Assembly (NCBI GenBank): GCA_965222525.1
Contig: OZ244955.1
Span: 1,302,001-1,366,000 of the forward strand
Source of the DNA: CBDCUF01 sp965222525
Lineage (GTDB): Bacteria > Pseudomonadota > Alphaproteobacteria > Rickettsiales > UBA8987
Direction: 5' to 3'
DNA length: 64,000 nucleotides
Part shown: in pieces, positions 1 to 7,755 of the stretch
How the letters are laid out: each line of letters opens with the position of its first letter
How positions within the stretch are numbered: position 1 is the stretch's first letter
Notes under the pieces: generated by a model
The model's database searches: none
The model's input: the letters and a program-made list of their open reading frames with translations, nothing else
Told to the model about the DNA's origin: nothing
Translations under genes and position numbers: made by a program

Positions 1-2
1 AT

Positions 3-662
3 GATCTGACAGTCCGCCAGTCGCTTACTTTCATTGCCCGTACACATCAGATTGCCGAGAACAAGGTTATGGGCGCAGTGACCAAAGCAGCAGAGCGGCT
101 GGAGATAACCAGATATCTCGACAAACCGGCGGGAACTTTGTCCCGCGGGTTGCGCCAAAGGCTTGGTATTGCGCAGGCGATTATCCATGAGCCTATGGTT
201 CTGCTGCTGGATGAACCTGCGTCCGGTCTTGACCCTGAAGCACGTCTCTCACTGTCACAGCTTTTCCACAGCCTGCAGGAGCTGGGGATAACGCTGGTGG
301 TTTCCTCGCATATACTGGCCGAACTGGAGGATTACTGTACCGATATGCTGGTTATCCGCGAAGGGAGGGTGGTGAATCATAGTAAAGGGGTTGGTGGCGA
401 GGCGGCTGCGGCCGAGCAGCGTTATAACCTGGAGATTACACTGACCGAGAGTGCGGCACTGCATAATGACAAAATAGAGAAACTTGAAGGAGTTAGCGAA
501 TTGAAGCTGGAGGATAACAGGATAATATGTAAATTTGCCGGTGATGAGGCCGAGCAGCATAAATTATTGAAGAAGCTGGTGAAGAGCCATCCCGTATGCG
601 GTTTTTCGGTACATAAGGAACGCCTGCAGGATGTCTATATGTCACTGGCGGATAAGGAGTGA
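3..662 (+). CDS. ABC transporter ATP-binding protein (5' end outside window)
   Basis: This is the nucleotide-binding subunit of an ABC transporter, probably an ABC-2 type exporter. The frame is open from base 3, so the start codon and the Walker A motif lie before the window. Visible in order are the region after the Q-loop (DLTVRQSLTF), the signature LSRGLRQRLG, Walker B VLLLDEP followed by the D-loop SGLDP, and the switch histidine in VVSSH. A C-terminal extension of about 80 residues follows, as is common in CcmA/NatA-like ATPases. The gene downstream at 926 encodes a large membrane protein on the same strand and is the likely permease partner, so the two would form one exporter in the inner membrane. 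The substrate cannot be told from sequence. Confidence 0.88.
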   Translation, partial: DLTVRQSLTFIARTHQIAENKVMGAVTKAAERLEITRYLDKPAGTLSRGLRQRLGIAQAIIHEPMVLLLDEPASGLDPEARLSLSQLFHSLQELGITLVVSSHILAELEDYCTDMLVIREGRVVNHSKGVGGEAAAAEQRYNLEITLTESAALHNDKIEKLEGVSELKLEDNRIICKFAGDEAEQHKLLKKLVKSHPVCGFSVHKERLQDVYMSLADKE

Positions 663-682
663 TTTAAAAAATGACGTGTGCC

Positions 683-866
683 AACCCCTCCCGCTCGCGG
701 GAGGGGCAAGAAATCTGAGCAATCTATGATTGCCAGATTTCTGGGGAGGGAATGGTGAGGTAGTGGCTATTGGTTTTTGGCTATTAGTTATTGGTATTCC
801 CCCACCAGAAATCCTAAGGATTGAAAATCCTTGGATTTCTTGCCTCCCCCGCAAGCGGGGGAGGTT
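683..866. repeat. Compound palindromic element, family A (two hairpin units plus linker)
   Basis: Two roughly 68-base hairpin units (683-750 and 797-866) carry GC-rich arms (CCTCCCGC...GCGGGAGG) and an inner AGAAATC/GATTTCT pair. A 46-base linker rich in TGGCTATTGG-type repeats joins them. An inverted copy of the whole compound, linker included, lies at 46592-46772. Single units occur inside valS (14006-14074) and between fliE and flgC (55883-55949). Confidence 0.85.
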
Positions 867-880
867 TGGAACAAAAAACT

Positions 881-918
881 CACTAGACTCTAGATTCTAG
901 ATTCTAGACTCTAACCAC
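881..918. repeat. Family C repeat (TCTAGA-type tandem palindrome)
   Basis: Tandem copies of CTAGATT/CTAGACT-like units lie just before the permease start. The same family recurs at 10561-10680, 12708-12731, 33293-33324 and 56379-56410, and in a diverged form inside cysNC and the 16S gene. Confidence 0.7.
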
Positions 919-925
919 TAAAACT

Positions 926-2284
926 ATGATAAACCCTGAATTTAACAGAAATCTGTGGCTGGAATTTTCAAAGCATCGGCTTATTGCCATGCCGGCGATT
1001 ATTGCTGCAATTCTGTTCCTGGCCAGCTTTGCCGATGATGCGGCGGGTGCTATGGCCGGAGCGGCTGCGACCATATTCTATATGCTGACTTTTCTCTGGG
1101 GCGGGCATCTGGCGGCTGGTGCGGTTATTGATGAGCTGAATGACAATAGCTGGGATTTCCAGCGCATGTCTTCAATGACGGCATGGCAGATGGCCTGGGG
1201 CAAGCTGTTCGGTAGTACGTCATATGTCTGGTATGGCGCGCTTATTGCACTGGTGGCCTATATATTCAACGCACCATTTTCAACGGATGCCGATAATATG
1301 GGACATAACCTGCTGTTGATGGTGGGGACAGGGCTTCTATGCCAGGCGGTAGCGCTGCTTTCCAGTGTGGAGTCACTATCAAAAATCCGTACCCAGCAAA
1401 AGAAAATCCGTACAATCGGCCACCATATTTTCGGCCTGATAGTCGGCTGGGGCTTCCTGCAAGCGGGGCAGATAAGTTCGTGGCAGAAAAATCCCACTAT
1501 CGAATGGTATGGTGATGAATATGGCCAGTATGGTTTTGTAATTGTATCACTGGCAGTGTTTATGTTCTGGACGCTGCTTGGTATCTACCGCATGATGCGG
1601 CGGGAATTGATGTTCAGGACAACACCGCTGGTATGGGGCGGGTTTGTGGTATTCCTGATGATGTATTTCGCCGGTTTTGTGAATACGCCGGAGTGGGTAA
1701 CAAAAAGCAGTAGTTTTTGCAGAAATTTTGAGGATTGCGTAGAGGATTTTGCTGACTTCAGAGCAATGCTGGCTTTCTTTATAGGAGCGGCTTGCCTGTA
1801 CTGGGCTATATTCAGCGAACAGAAGGATTTTGTCGCCTACCGCAAATGGTTCACTGAGTTGCGCAAAGGTAATATCAGCAAGGTACTTGAAAATACCCCG
1901 CGCTGGCTGGTATCTTTCGACTTGTTTGTACTTGCCGGTATATTTGCGATTATCTTTACTCCGAAAATGCCGGAGGGAGTTTATATCAGCAGTATTGTTG
2001 CTACTACCATCCTGTTTGCAATAAGGGATATCGGGATTATCCACCTGCTTAATATGTCACCGCGGCGCAAGCGGGCGGATTTGGCTGCTGTACTATATCT
2101 TGCGGTGCTGTATTTCTTGATTCCGGCTATTTTACAGGCAATGGACATGTCCTATGACATGCTGTTCGTACCCGGCTGGGATGAACCGTTATATCTGGCA
2201 ATCCTGCCCTCTCTGGCACAGGTATTGGTAGTTTTCGTATTACTCAAACGCAGCTGGAACCGCATGAAACCCGCTGGTGTATAG
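926..2284 (+). CDS. ABC-2 type exporter permease, multi-spanning
   Basis: The protein has 452 residues and about ten to twelve hydrophobic segments spread along its length, with few soluble stretches, as expected of an inner-membrane ABC-2 type permease. It follows the ABC ATPase gene on the same strand, separated by 263 bases that hold repeat families A and C. The ATPase-permease order supports a two-component exporter. The ATG at 926 follows the repeat directly and has no clear Shine-Dalgarno sequence, so translation may depend on sequence supplied by the repeat, or on weak initiation. No residue pattern reveals the substrate. A different class of polytopic membrane protein cannot be excluded from sequence alone. 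Confidence 0.7.
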   Translation: MINPEFNRNLWLEFSKHRLIAMPAIIAAILFLASFADDAAGAMAGAAATIFYMLTFLWGGHLAAGAVIDELNDNSWDFQRMSSMTAWQMAWGKLFGSTSYVWYGALIALVAYIFNAPFSTDADNMGHNLLLMVGTGLLCQAVALLSSVESLSKIRTQQKKIRTIGHHIFGLIVGWGFLQAGQISSWQKNPTIEWYGDEYGQYGFVIVSLAVFMFWTLLGIYRMMRRELMFRTTPLVWGGFVVFLMMYFAGFVNTPEWVTKSSSFCRNFEDCVEDFADFRAMLAFFIGAACLYWAIFSEQKDFVAYRKWFTELRKGNISKVLENTPRWLVSFDLFVLAGIFAIIFTPKMPEGVYISSIVATTILFAIRDIGIIHLLNMSPRRKRADLAAVLYLAVLYFLIPAILQAMDMSYDMLFVPGWDEPLYLAILPSLAQVLVVFVLLKRSWNRMKPAGV

Positions 2285-2295
2285 AAAATTCAACT

Positions 2296-2454
2296 TGTCA
2301 CCCCGGATGGTATGTTTTCTCCAAATCTGTGATTTGGCTGGAAAGCACCATTCTCGGGGTTATAAGCAAAGTAACGTGGTTATAAAATAACCTCGGGAAC
2401 GCTATTTTCTGACTGAATCAATAGATTCAGAGAAAATATGCGTCCGGGGTGACA
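2296..2454. repeat. Family D palindromic element, copy 1
   Basis: A 159-base element bounded by inverted ends TGTCACCCCGG and CCGGGGTGACA. The centre has arms resembling TTCTCGGGGTTAT and ATAACCTCGGGAA, and each half contains its own small hairpin. Further copies lie at 3492-3651, 56969-57128 and 59842-59999. The two ends can be told apart (GGATGG versus GGACGCAT), so orientation can be assigned; this copy matches 59842-59999. Confidence 0.9.
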
Positions 2455-2474
2455 TACCTGTAAATCAAACAACG

Positions 2475-3467
2475 ATGTCCCTCCGTATAATCCAGATTCA
2501 TACTTCCAACGGTGATAGCAAAGCCTTGCTGACAGCTATTGAGGGCAGCAATGTTATCGATAAATGGAAGCTGGATGAGGAAGGTGAGAGGATTTTATAT
2601 TCCCTGCTAGTTCCTGCGGGAAAAACCCAGGAAATCATTGACAAGTTACAGGTTATCCTCGGCCACAGCGAGCAGTCACGTATAACTATCCTGCCGGTTG
2701 AAACCACTATTCCCAAACTTGAGGAAGCGCCCAAAGAAAAGCCGAGAAACGGTAAGAAATCAACGAAAAGCCTGTCGCGGGAGGAGCTTTACGAGGATAT
2801 GACTAAAGGTATTGTCCTGGACGGTAATTTTATGCTGCTGGTGGTGTTCTCCACTATTGTTGCGGCTATCGGCCTGCTGGAGGATAATGTTGCTGTGGTT
2901 ATCGGGGCGATGGTTATTGCACCATTGCTTGGACCGAACCTGGCACTGGCACTGGCGACTGCGCTCGGTGACATGAAGCTGATGGGCAGGGCGATAAAAA
3001 CCAATCTTGTCGGCGTGACTACCTGTATTATCCTTTCCTTTATTATAGGCAAATTGTGGCCATACGGGCTGGAGAGCCGTGAACTGTTCCTGCGCACGGT
3101 GGTCGGGTTTGACGGTATTGCGCTGGCACTGGCATCGGGTGCGGCAGCGGTACTGTCGCTGACTACGGGAATTTCCAGCGTACTGGTCGGGGTTATGGTA
3201 TCGGTTGCACTGCTTCCGCCCGCCTCCACTATGGGAATTATGCTGGGGGCTGGAAATAATACTGCTGCGACCGGAGCCGCATTGCTTCTGGCGGTGAATA
3301 TTGTATGCGTAAACCTGTCAGCCAAGCTGGTGTTTATAAGCAAGGGGATTCGCCCCCGCAGCTGGTATGAAAAACAGACTGCATATAAGGCAATGCTGTG
3401 GTATATTACCTTCTGGGCAATCTCCCTGCTGGTCCTGGGCGTTATTATATATTTGCAGGTTGGATAA
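2475..3467 (+). CDS. DUF389 / TIGR00341 family membrane protein
   Basis: The protein has 330 residues. An N-terminal soluble part (about 1-110) resembles a small regulatory alpha/beta domain. About six membrane segments follow, with the conserved DUF389 core VVIGAMVIAPLLGPN near residue 140 and repeated small-residue helices (ALALASGAAAVLSL). DUF389 proteins are widespread inner-membrane proteins with no agreed biochemical role. The gene stands alone between two family D elements (2296-2454 and 3492-3651) that lie in opposite orientations. Family assignment is confident; function is unknown. Confidence 0.85.
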   Translation: MSLRIIQIHTSNGDSKALLTAIEGSNVIDKWKLDEEGERILYSLLVPAGKTQEIIDKLQVILGHSEQSRITILPVETTIPKLEEAPKEKPRNGKKSTKSLSREELYEDMTKGIVLDGNFMLLVVFSTIVAAIGLLEDNVAVVIGAMVIAPLLGPNLALALATALGDMKLMGRAIKTNLVGVTTCIILSFIIGKLWPYGLESRELFLRTVVGFDGIALALASGAAAVLSLTTGISSVLVGVMVSVALLPPASTMGIMLGAGNNTAATGAALLLAVNIVCVNLSAKLVFISKGIRPRSWYEKQTAYKAMLWYITFWAISLLVLGVIIYLQVG

Positions 3468-3491
3468 AAACTGTACAAAGTATTGCAGGTT

Positions 3492-3651
3492 TGTCACCCC
3501 GGATGCATATTTTGTCCAAATCTATGATTTGGCTAACAAAATAGCATTCTCGGGGTTATTCACATAATCACGTGCTGTTACCTATAACCCCGAGAATGGT
3601 GGTTTCTATACGAAATCACAGATTTCGAGAAACCATCCATCCGGGGTGACA
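3492..3651. repeat. Family D palindromic element, copy 2
   Basis: A 160-base copy of the element with TGTCACCCCGG ends, in the opposite orientation to copy 1. It ends 17 bases before the start chosen for the hydrolase gene, so any promoter or leader for that gene must overlap it. Confidence 0.9.
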
Positions 3652-3668
3652 GTTTGTACATAGTAACA

Positions 3669-4379
3669 ATGAAAAAACTCCTCACACTGCTATTAATTCT
3701 ATACTTTAGCTTTATTCCACAAGCATATGCCAAACAACAGGAATATGCGGTTGTATTGCATGGTATAGTGCGTACTTCCGCTTCGATGGATTCCTTTGCC
3801 GAATATCTGGAGGGTGAAGGTTATGAGGTGATAAATATAGATTATCCTTCTACCAAATATACTGTCGAGGAATTGGCGAAGAAGGTATATCGCGAGATTG
3901 TCGAGAAAACTCCCGACAAGAATGCAAAGGTAAATTTCGTTGCATATTCAATGGGTACGCTGATTACCAGAATTATCCTGTCAGATTATGAAATGCCGCA
4001 ACTTGGGCGGGTAGTGTTTGTCGCGCCGCCGAGTCAAGGGAGTGAGGTGGCCGACTGGCTCAAGGATAATATCCTGTACCGTACTTTCTACGGGATTTCC
4101 GGCCAGCAATTGGGTACAGGTGAGGATGGAATTGCCGCACAGCTCGGTGATGTGGATTACGAACTGGGTATAATCGCCGGAAATCATACAATAGACCCGA
4201 TATCTTCAACCGTTATTCCTGGTGATGATGACGGAAAAGTGGCAGTGGAACGTACCAAAATCGAGGGTATGACTGACCATATTATAATTCCCGCCACCCA
4301 TACATTCATAATCACCAACAAAACCGCCATGAAACAGGCAGTACACTTCCTGCAAAACGGGGAATTTTACAAGAAATAA
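3669..4379 (+). CDS. Secreted alpha/beta hydrolase (lipase-like)
   Basis: Starting from ATG 3669 the protein has 236 residues and opens with a Sec signal peptide (MKKLLTLLLILYF...AYA). The mature part has an alpha/beta hydrolase pattern: VVLHGI near the oxyanion hole, the nucleophile elbow AYSMGT (serine in A-Y-S-M-G, a variant of GxSxG), acidic candidates in GDDDGK and a C-terminal histidine in ATHTFI. This fits a periplasmic or exported serine esterase or lipase. An in-frame ATG lies 15 bases upstream but would lengthen the signal peptide without need. The gene is followed at once by a toxin-antitoxin pair. Substrate is unknown. Confidence 0.75.
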   Translation: MKKLLTLLLILYFSFIPQAYAKQQEYAVVLHGIVRTSASMDSFAEYLEGEGYEVINIDYPSTKYTVEELAKKVYREIVEKTPDKNAKVNFVAYSMGTLITRIILSDYEMPQLGRVVFVAPPSQGSEVADWLKDNILYRTFYGISGQQLGTGEDGIAAQLGDVDYELGIIAGNHTIDPISSTVIPGDDDGKVAVERTKIEGMTDHIIIPATHTFIITNKTAMKQAVHFLQNGEFYKK

Positions 4380-4430
4380 ATATTGTACAAAATGTACAGT
4401 CAGGTTATAATCAAAGGCAAGGAAAGAAAA

Positions 4431-4685
4431 ATGCAGTATATTTCATCATCAGATGCTCGAAACAACCTGTCTTCCACTCTGGACAAAGCGCAACACAGTC
4501 CGGTTGTTATCCGGAAGCAGAATCGTGATACCGCTGTTTTACTGTCGGTGGAGGAATATGACCGCCTGAAACGTGCTTCTGTGCAGGCATTCCAGGCTTT
4601 ATGCGATGCTATTGGGCATAAGGCTGAAGCGAGTGGCCTGACCGAAGAAAAACTTGCTGAAATCCTTGCAGGCCATGATAATTAG
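4431..4685 (+). CDS. Antitoxin, Phd/YefM family
   Basis: An 84-residue protein starting MQYISSSDARNN, the usual N-terminal DNA-binding and dimerisation module of Phd/YefM antitoxins, followed by VVIRKQNRDTAVLLSVEEY, which matches the family core. The ATG at 4431 has a Shine-Dalgarno-like AAGGAAAG nearby and is preferred over an upstream in-frame codon at 4383. The C-terminal tail should wrap the toxin. The stop codon overlaps the start of the PIN gene, typical of coupled toxin-antitoxin translation. By family analogy it probably represses its own promoter. Confidence 0.85.
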   Translation: MQYISSSDARNNLSSTLDKAQHSPVVIRKQNRDTAVLLSVEEYDRLKRASVQAFQALCDAIGHKAEASGLTEEKLAEILAGHDN

Positions 4686-5094
4686 ACCACGTACTGTTCT
4701 CGACACAAATATCCTGATTAGCCGTGTCCTCACGCCCAACTCTGCCATAGCGCAATTTACCCGTAAAATCATTGACCATTGCGATATTATAGCATCGCAG
4801 GAAACCGTTGATGAGCTTGTGTCTGTGATGCAGAGGCTTTGTCATAAGGGAGTTCTGCAGGAGGATGACATGGAACATTTTATCAGTATGTATAAGGAAA
4901 TTATCGAGTGGGTGCCTGTGATAGAGCGCATCCAGGCATGCCGTGACTTGAAAGATGATAAATTTCTTGAATTGGCAGTGAATGGTAATGCTGAGTATAT
5001 TGTTACAGGTGACAAGGATTTGCTTGTATTACACCCGTTCCGCGACATCCTTATAGTTACCCCCGCCGATTATGTCAGCACCCTGCTTTCATAG
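4675..5094 (+). CDS. PIN-domain toxin (putative ribonuclease)
   Basis: A 139-residue PIN-domain protein. Acidic residues expected to bind metal at the nuclease site are visible: D10 in VLDTN, E47 in ETVDE, D94/D95 in KDDKF, and D113/D115 in TGDKD. The ATG at 4675 overlaps the antitoxin stop by 11 bases. PIN toxins of this type cleave RNA and are neutralised by the partner protein. The pairing of a Phd-type antitoxin with a PIN toxin is common. The RNA target cannot be read from sequence. Confidence 0.85.
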   Translation: MIIRPRTVLDTNILISRVLTPNSAIAQFTRKIIDHCDIIASQETVDELVSVMQRLCHKGVLQEDDMEHFISMYKEIIEWVPVIERIQACRDLKDDKFLELAVNGNAEYIVTGDKDLLVLHPFRDILIVTPADYVSTLLS

Positions 5095-5249
5095 GCAAAA
5101 TCTGCCGATGGGGGAGTAGGGAATATTATTCCACATGCATTCTCGCCCAGCAACCTATTGATTTGTCTTAATAATTCTCTCTTGCAAAATTGGCACGGTA
5201 ATGGCTTGGTATATACCGGTTAGTACCAATAACGCAGGAATGTGTCTGT

Positions 5250-5369
5250 ATTCACGCTAGCATGAGCCGAAAATGATAGTTTTCGAGAACCGTAGCGCAT
5301 CGTACTTTTTTCGTACGTGAGCAACGGAAGCGCAGAAAATTATCATTTGCAGGCCATGATAGTAGTGAA
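5250..5369 (+). promoter_or_regulatory. Conserved 120-base element upstream of flgI
   Basis: This stretch aligns with 55373-55502 on the minus strand. Shared blocks in the same order are ATTCAYGCTARCATG, CCGAAAAT...AGTTTTCGAGAACC, AAGYRCAGAAAATTAT, ATTTTGCAGRCCA (approximate) and TAGTAGTGAA. The second block is self-complementary (GAAAA/TTTTC), and CGTAC...GTACG forms another hairpin. The element ends 31 bases before flgI and may be its leader or control region. The rest of the gap 5095-5249 shows nothing recognisable. Confidence 0.5.
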
Positions 5370-5399
5370 GACAAATACATTCCATTTGTGGGAGAGATA

Positions 5400-6686
5400 A
5401 TGCGTTCAATATATAACATACACGCTATATTTGCGACTCATGGCTGTAGCCTGAATATAAGGCAGGCAGTATATTTGCAGCTTTCATGCCTGTTTAACGG
5501 CAAGGCCGGTAAATTACTGGCTTATGTCTGGGGGATGCTGGCTATACTTGCCGTGCTGTTCACCATGCTGATGATGACTGCGGCGGAAGCCAATGCCCGC
5601 TCACGTATCAAGGATATCGTTGCGGTAGAGGGCATTCGCGACAATATACTGGTGGGATATGGCCTTGTTGTAGGGCTGAACGGCACTGGTGACAATCTGA
5701 ATAATTCTACATTTACCGAAAAAAGCCTTGAAGCTTTCCTTGAGCGTCTTGGAGTAAATGTCAGTGACAAGGATGTGAAGGCCAAGAATGTTGCTGCGGT
5801 AACTTTAACCGCTACATTACCGCCATTTGCCCGCTCCGGCAGCCGTATTGATGTGACTGTAAGCACATTGGGCGATGCGAAAAGCCTGCAGGGCGGCACT
5901 CTGGTTGCGACCCCGATAATGGGTGCGGATGGCAGGGTTTATGCAGTGGCGCAAGGTGCAGTAGCAACCGGCGGTTTTCAGGCCAGCGGAGAGGCTACAA
6001 CTATAAGCAAGGGTGTCCCTACCAACGGTTTTATTGCCAATGGTGCGATTATAGAGCGTGAGATTGCATTTGAGCTGAACTCACTTTCCAATTTAAACCT
6101 GGCGCTGCGCAATCCTGATATAGCGACTGCATCACGGATTGCCGATGCGATAAATACTGCAATGCTGAACGAGGCCGAGCAGGAAGAGGAATTTTATACG
6201 AAGGAAGAAGTGGAAATAGCAAGGGTGCGTGACCCTGCAACGGTAGCGGTAGACATACCTGAGGAATATCGGGATTCGGTAGCCAGTCTGCTGGCGAAGA
6301 TAGAACAGCTTGAAGTGCAGCCTGACCAGAAGGCGAAGATTATTATAGATGAAGCTTCCGGCACTATCGTTATGAATGAGAATGTACGGATTGATACGGT
6401 GGCTATTTCACAGGGCAATCTGGTGGTGACAATCAAGGAAGAACTGGCGGTATCGCAACCTGGTGTACTGGCACCACAAGGGGCGGAGACAGTTGCAGCG
6501 CCGGTTACTACCATTGCAATAGACGAAAATGTAGGCAACCAGATGGCGGTTATGGATTCGGGAGCGAGCCTCAGAGAACTGGTTGGCGGGCTGAATGCAC
6601 TGGGAGTCGGGCCACGTGATTTAATCGGGATTTTGCAGACGGTTAAGGCTGCGGGTGCGTTGCAGGCGGAGATAGTAACTCAGTAA
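5400..6686 (+). CDS. flgI: Flagellar P-ring protein FlgI
   Basis: FlgI forms the P ring around the flagellar rod in the periplasm. The conserved opening of the mature protein, RIKDIVAVEGIRDNILVGYG, follows a hydrophobic segment ending AEANA, and the C-terminal half retains the family motif VGGLNALGVGPRDLIGIL. From ATG 5400 the product has 428 residues, about 50 more than usual, because a non-conserved stretch precedes the signal peptide. An in-frame ATG at 5535 would give a conventional signal peptide and normal length. ATG 5400 is preceded by GGGAGAG, and GTG 5388 is also possible, so the start is unsettled. It is the first gene of a flgI-flgJ-flgN-flgK-flgL-fliW run. Confidence 0.95.
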   Translation: MRSIYNIHAIFATHGCSLNIRQAVYLQLSCLFNGKAGKLLAYVWGMLAILAVLFTMLMMTAAEANARSRIKDIVAVEGIRDNILVGYGLVVGLNGTGDNLNNSTFTEKSLEAFLERLGVNVSDKDVKAKNVAAVTLTATLPPFARSGSRIDVTVSTLGDAKSLQGGTLVATPIMGADGRVYAVAQGAVATGGFQASGEATTISKGVPTNGFIANGAIIEREIAFELNSLSNLNLALRNPDIATASRIADAINTAMLNEAEQEEEFYTKEEVEIARVRDPATVAVDIPEEYRDSVASLLAKIEQLEVQPDQKAKIIIDEASGTIVMNENVRIDTVAISQGNLVVTIKEELAVSQPGVLAPQGAETVAAPVTTIAIDENVGNQMAVMDSGASLRELVGGLNALGVGPRDLIGILQTVKAAGALQAEIVTQ

Positions 6687-6696
6687 GGACAAGGGG

Positions 6697-7041
6697 ATGA
6701 GCGCAATAGAAGGAATAACCCGGCAACTGATAGATAATTCGGTTGTTATATCAGGGGAGGGGAAGGTTAGAACTGCGGCGGCAAAATTAGCTTCTGCGGG
6801 GGATAAAAGAAGTATCGAAGCTGCGGCAAAGGATTTTGAGGCGGTTTTCATTACACAAATGCTTCATCAGATGTTTGCCGGTGTGGAGACTGACCATTTA
6901 TTCGGCGGCGGACATGCAGAAGAAACATTCAGGACGTTTCTTTATGATGAATATGGAAAGGCTGTTAGCCGTTCCGGAGGGATAGGAATCGCAGAACATG
7001 TACAGAACCATTTGTTAAAACTACAGGAGGTAAAATTATGA
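6697..7041 (+). CDS. flgJ: FlgJ-type rod-binding protein
   Basis: A 114-residue protein matching only the N-terminal rod-binding domain of FlgJ: AAKDFEAVFITQMLHQMF, then GGHAEETFRTFLYDEYGKAV and a C-terminal helix. The muramidase domain of enteric FlgJ is absent, as is usual in alphaproteobacteria. It would act in rod assembly in the periplasm. It starts 10 bases after flgI and its stop overlaps the next start (ATGA), so the three genes are probably cotranscribed. Confidence 0.85.
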   Translation: MSAIEGITRQLIDNSVVISGEGKVRTAAAKLASAGDKRSIEAAAKDFEAVFITQMLHQMFAGVETDHLFGGGHAEETFRTFLYDEYGKAVSRSGGIGIAEHVQNHLLKLQEVKL

Positions 7042-7526
7042 AAGTAACTAATGATAATATTAAGGCTAACGAAAACACGGCAAATACGGGTAGCAATAAA
7101 ACCCTCAGCCTGCTGGATGTTATCAAGAGCGTGGGCGAGTTGAAAATCCTGCTCAGGAAGGAAACCGAACTGCTTAAAGAGCTTAACTATGGCGAGCTGC
7201 GTGAATTGCATGATGCAAAGATGAAGCTGGTGCGCAAGATAGAATTGCAGAACCAGTTTACCAAGAATCATCCTGATATGGTGATTGACAAGAGCGAATT
7301 TAACGTAGCCGCTTTCCAGAGGCTTGAGGAAAATATGGACAAGGTACTGAAGGAGAATTTCCATGAGGTATTGAAAGTCAAGGAGATTAACCGTCAGGTT
7401 GTTGAGGCCGTGTCGAAAGCGGTATCACAGCATGATGAGAGCCTTACCGGATACGGACAGGGTCTTGGCTATACCGGCAGTTCCGCAAACGGCAAGCCTG
7501 CAATAGCATTGAACAGGATTATATAG
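7038..7526 (+). CDS. FlgN-like flagellar export chaperone
   Basis: A 162-residue, mostly helical protein with a low-complexity N-terminus and a long heptad-like region (SVGELKILLRKETELLKELN...). Its size, helical nature and position directly before flgK fit the FlgN family, whose members keep the hook-associated proteins FlgK and FlgL export-competent in the cytoplasm. The family is poorly conserved in sequence, so context carries much of the weight. Translation is coupled to flgJ by the ATGA overlap. Confidence 0.65.
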   Translation: MKVTNDNIKANENTANTGSNKTLSLLDVIKSVGELKILLRKETELLKELNYGELRELHDAKMKLVRKIELQNQFTKNHPDMVIDKSEFNVAAFQRLEENMDKVLKENFHEVLKVKEINRQVVEAVSKAVSQHDESLTGYGQGLGYTGSSANGKPAIALNRII

Positions 7527-7551
7527 TGGGTGTGGGTTGTGAGTGGTGAGG

Positions 7552-7699
7552 TGTCATCCCGAACTTGTTTCGGGATCCATTCATCCGATGACGGAAGCCT
7601 TACAGGAGATAATGAAAACCATATTTTGATAGTTTTATTACTAAATAGTTGGCGAACGTTATCTTTCCTGATGGATGCTGAAACGAGTTCAGCATGACA
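7552..7699. repeat. Family E palindromic element (long form)
   Basis: A 148-base element running from TGTCATCCCGAACTTG to a mirrored TTCAGCATGACA. Other long copies are 11750-11912 and 22290-22461; short copies (ends only) are at 10617-10645 and 55851-55879. It fills the gap between the flgN-like gene and flgK. Confidence 0.85.
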
Positions 7700-7755
7700 A
7701 CAATAACCAAAATTTTTCCAAGGGAAGTAAGTAAAAAAACACAGGAATAAAAAAT

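Noticed and set aside
3367..3567. Open frame running into family D element copy 2
   Set aside because: It overlaps the end of the DUF389 gene and then translates repeat sequence; the product has no family features.
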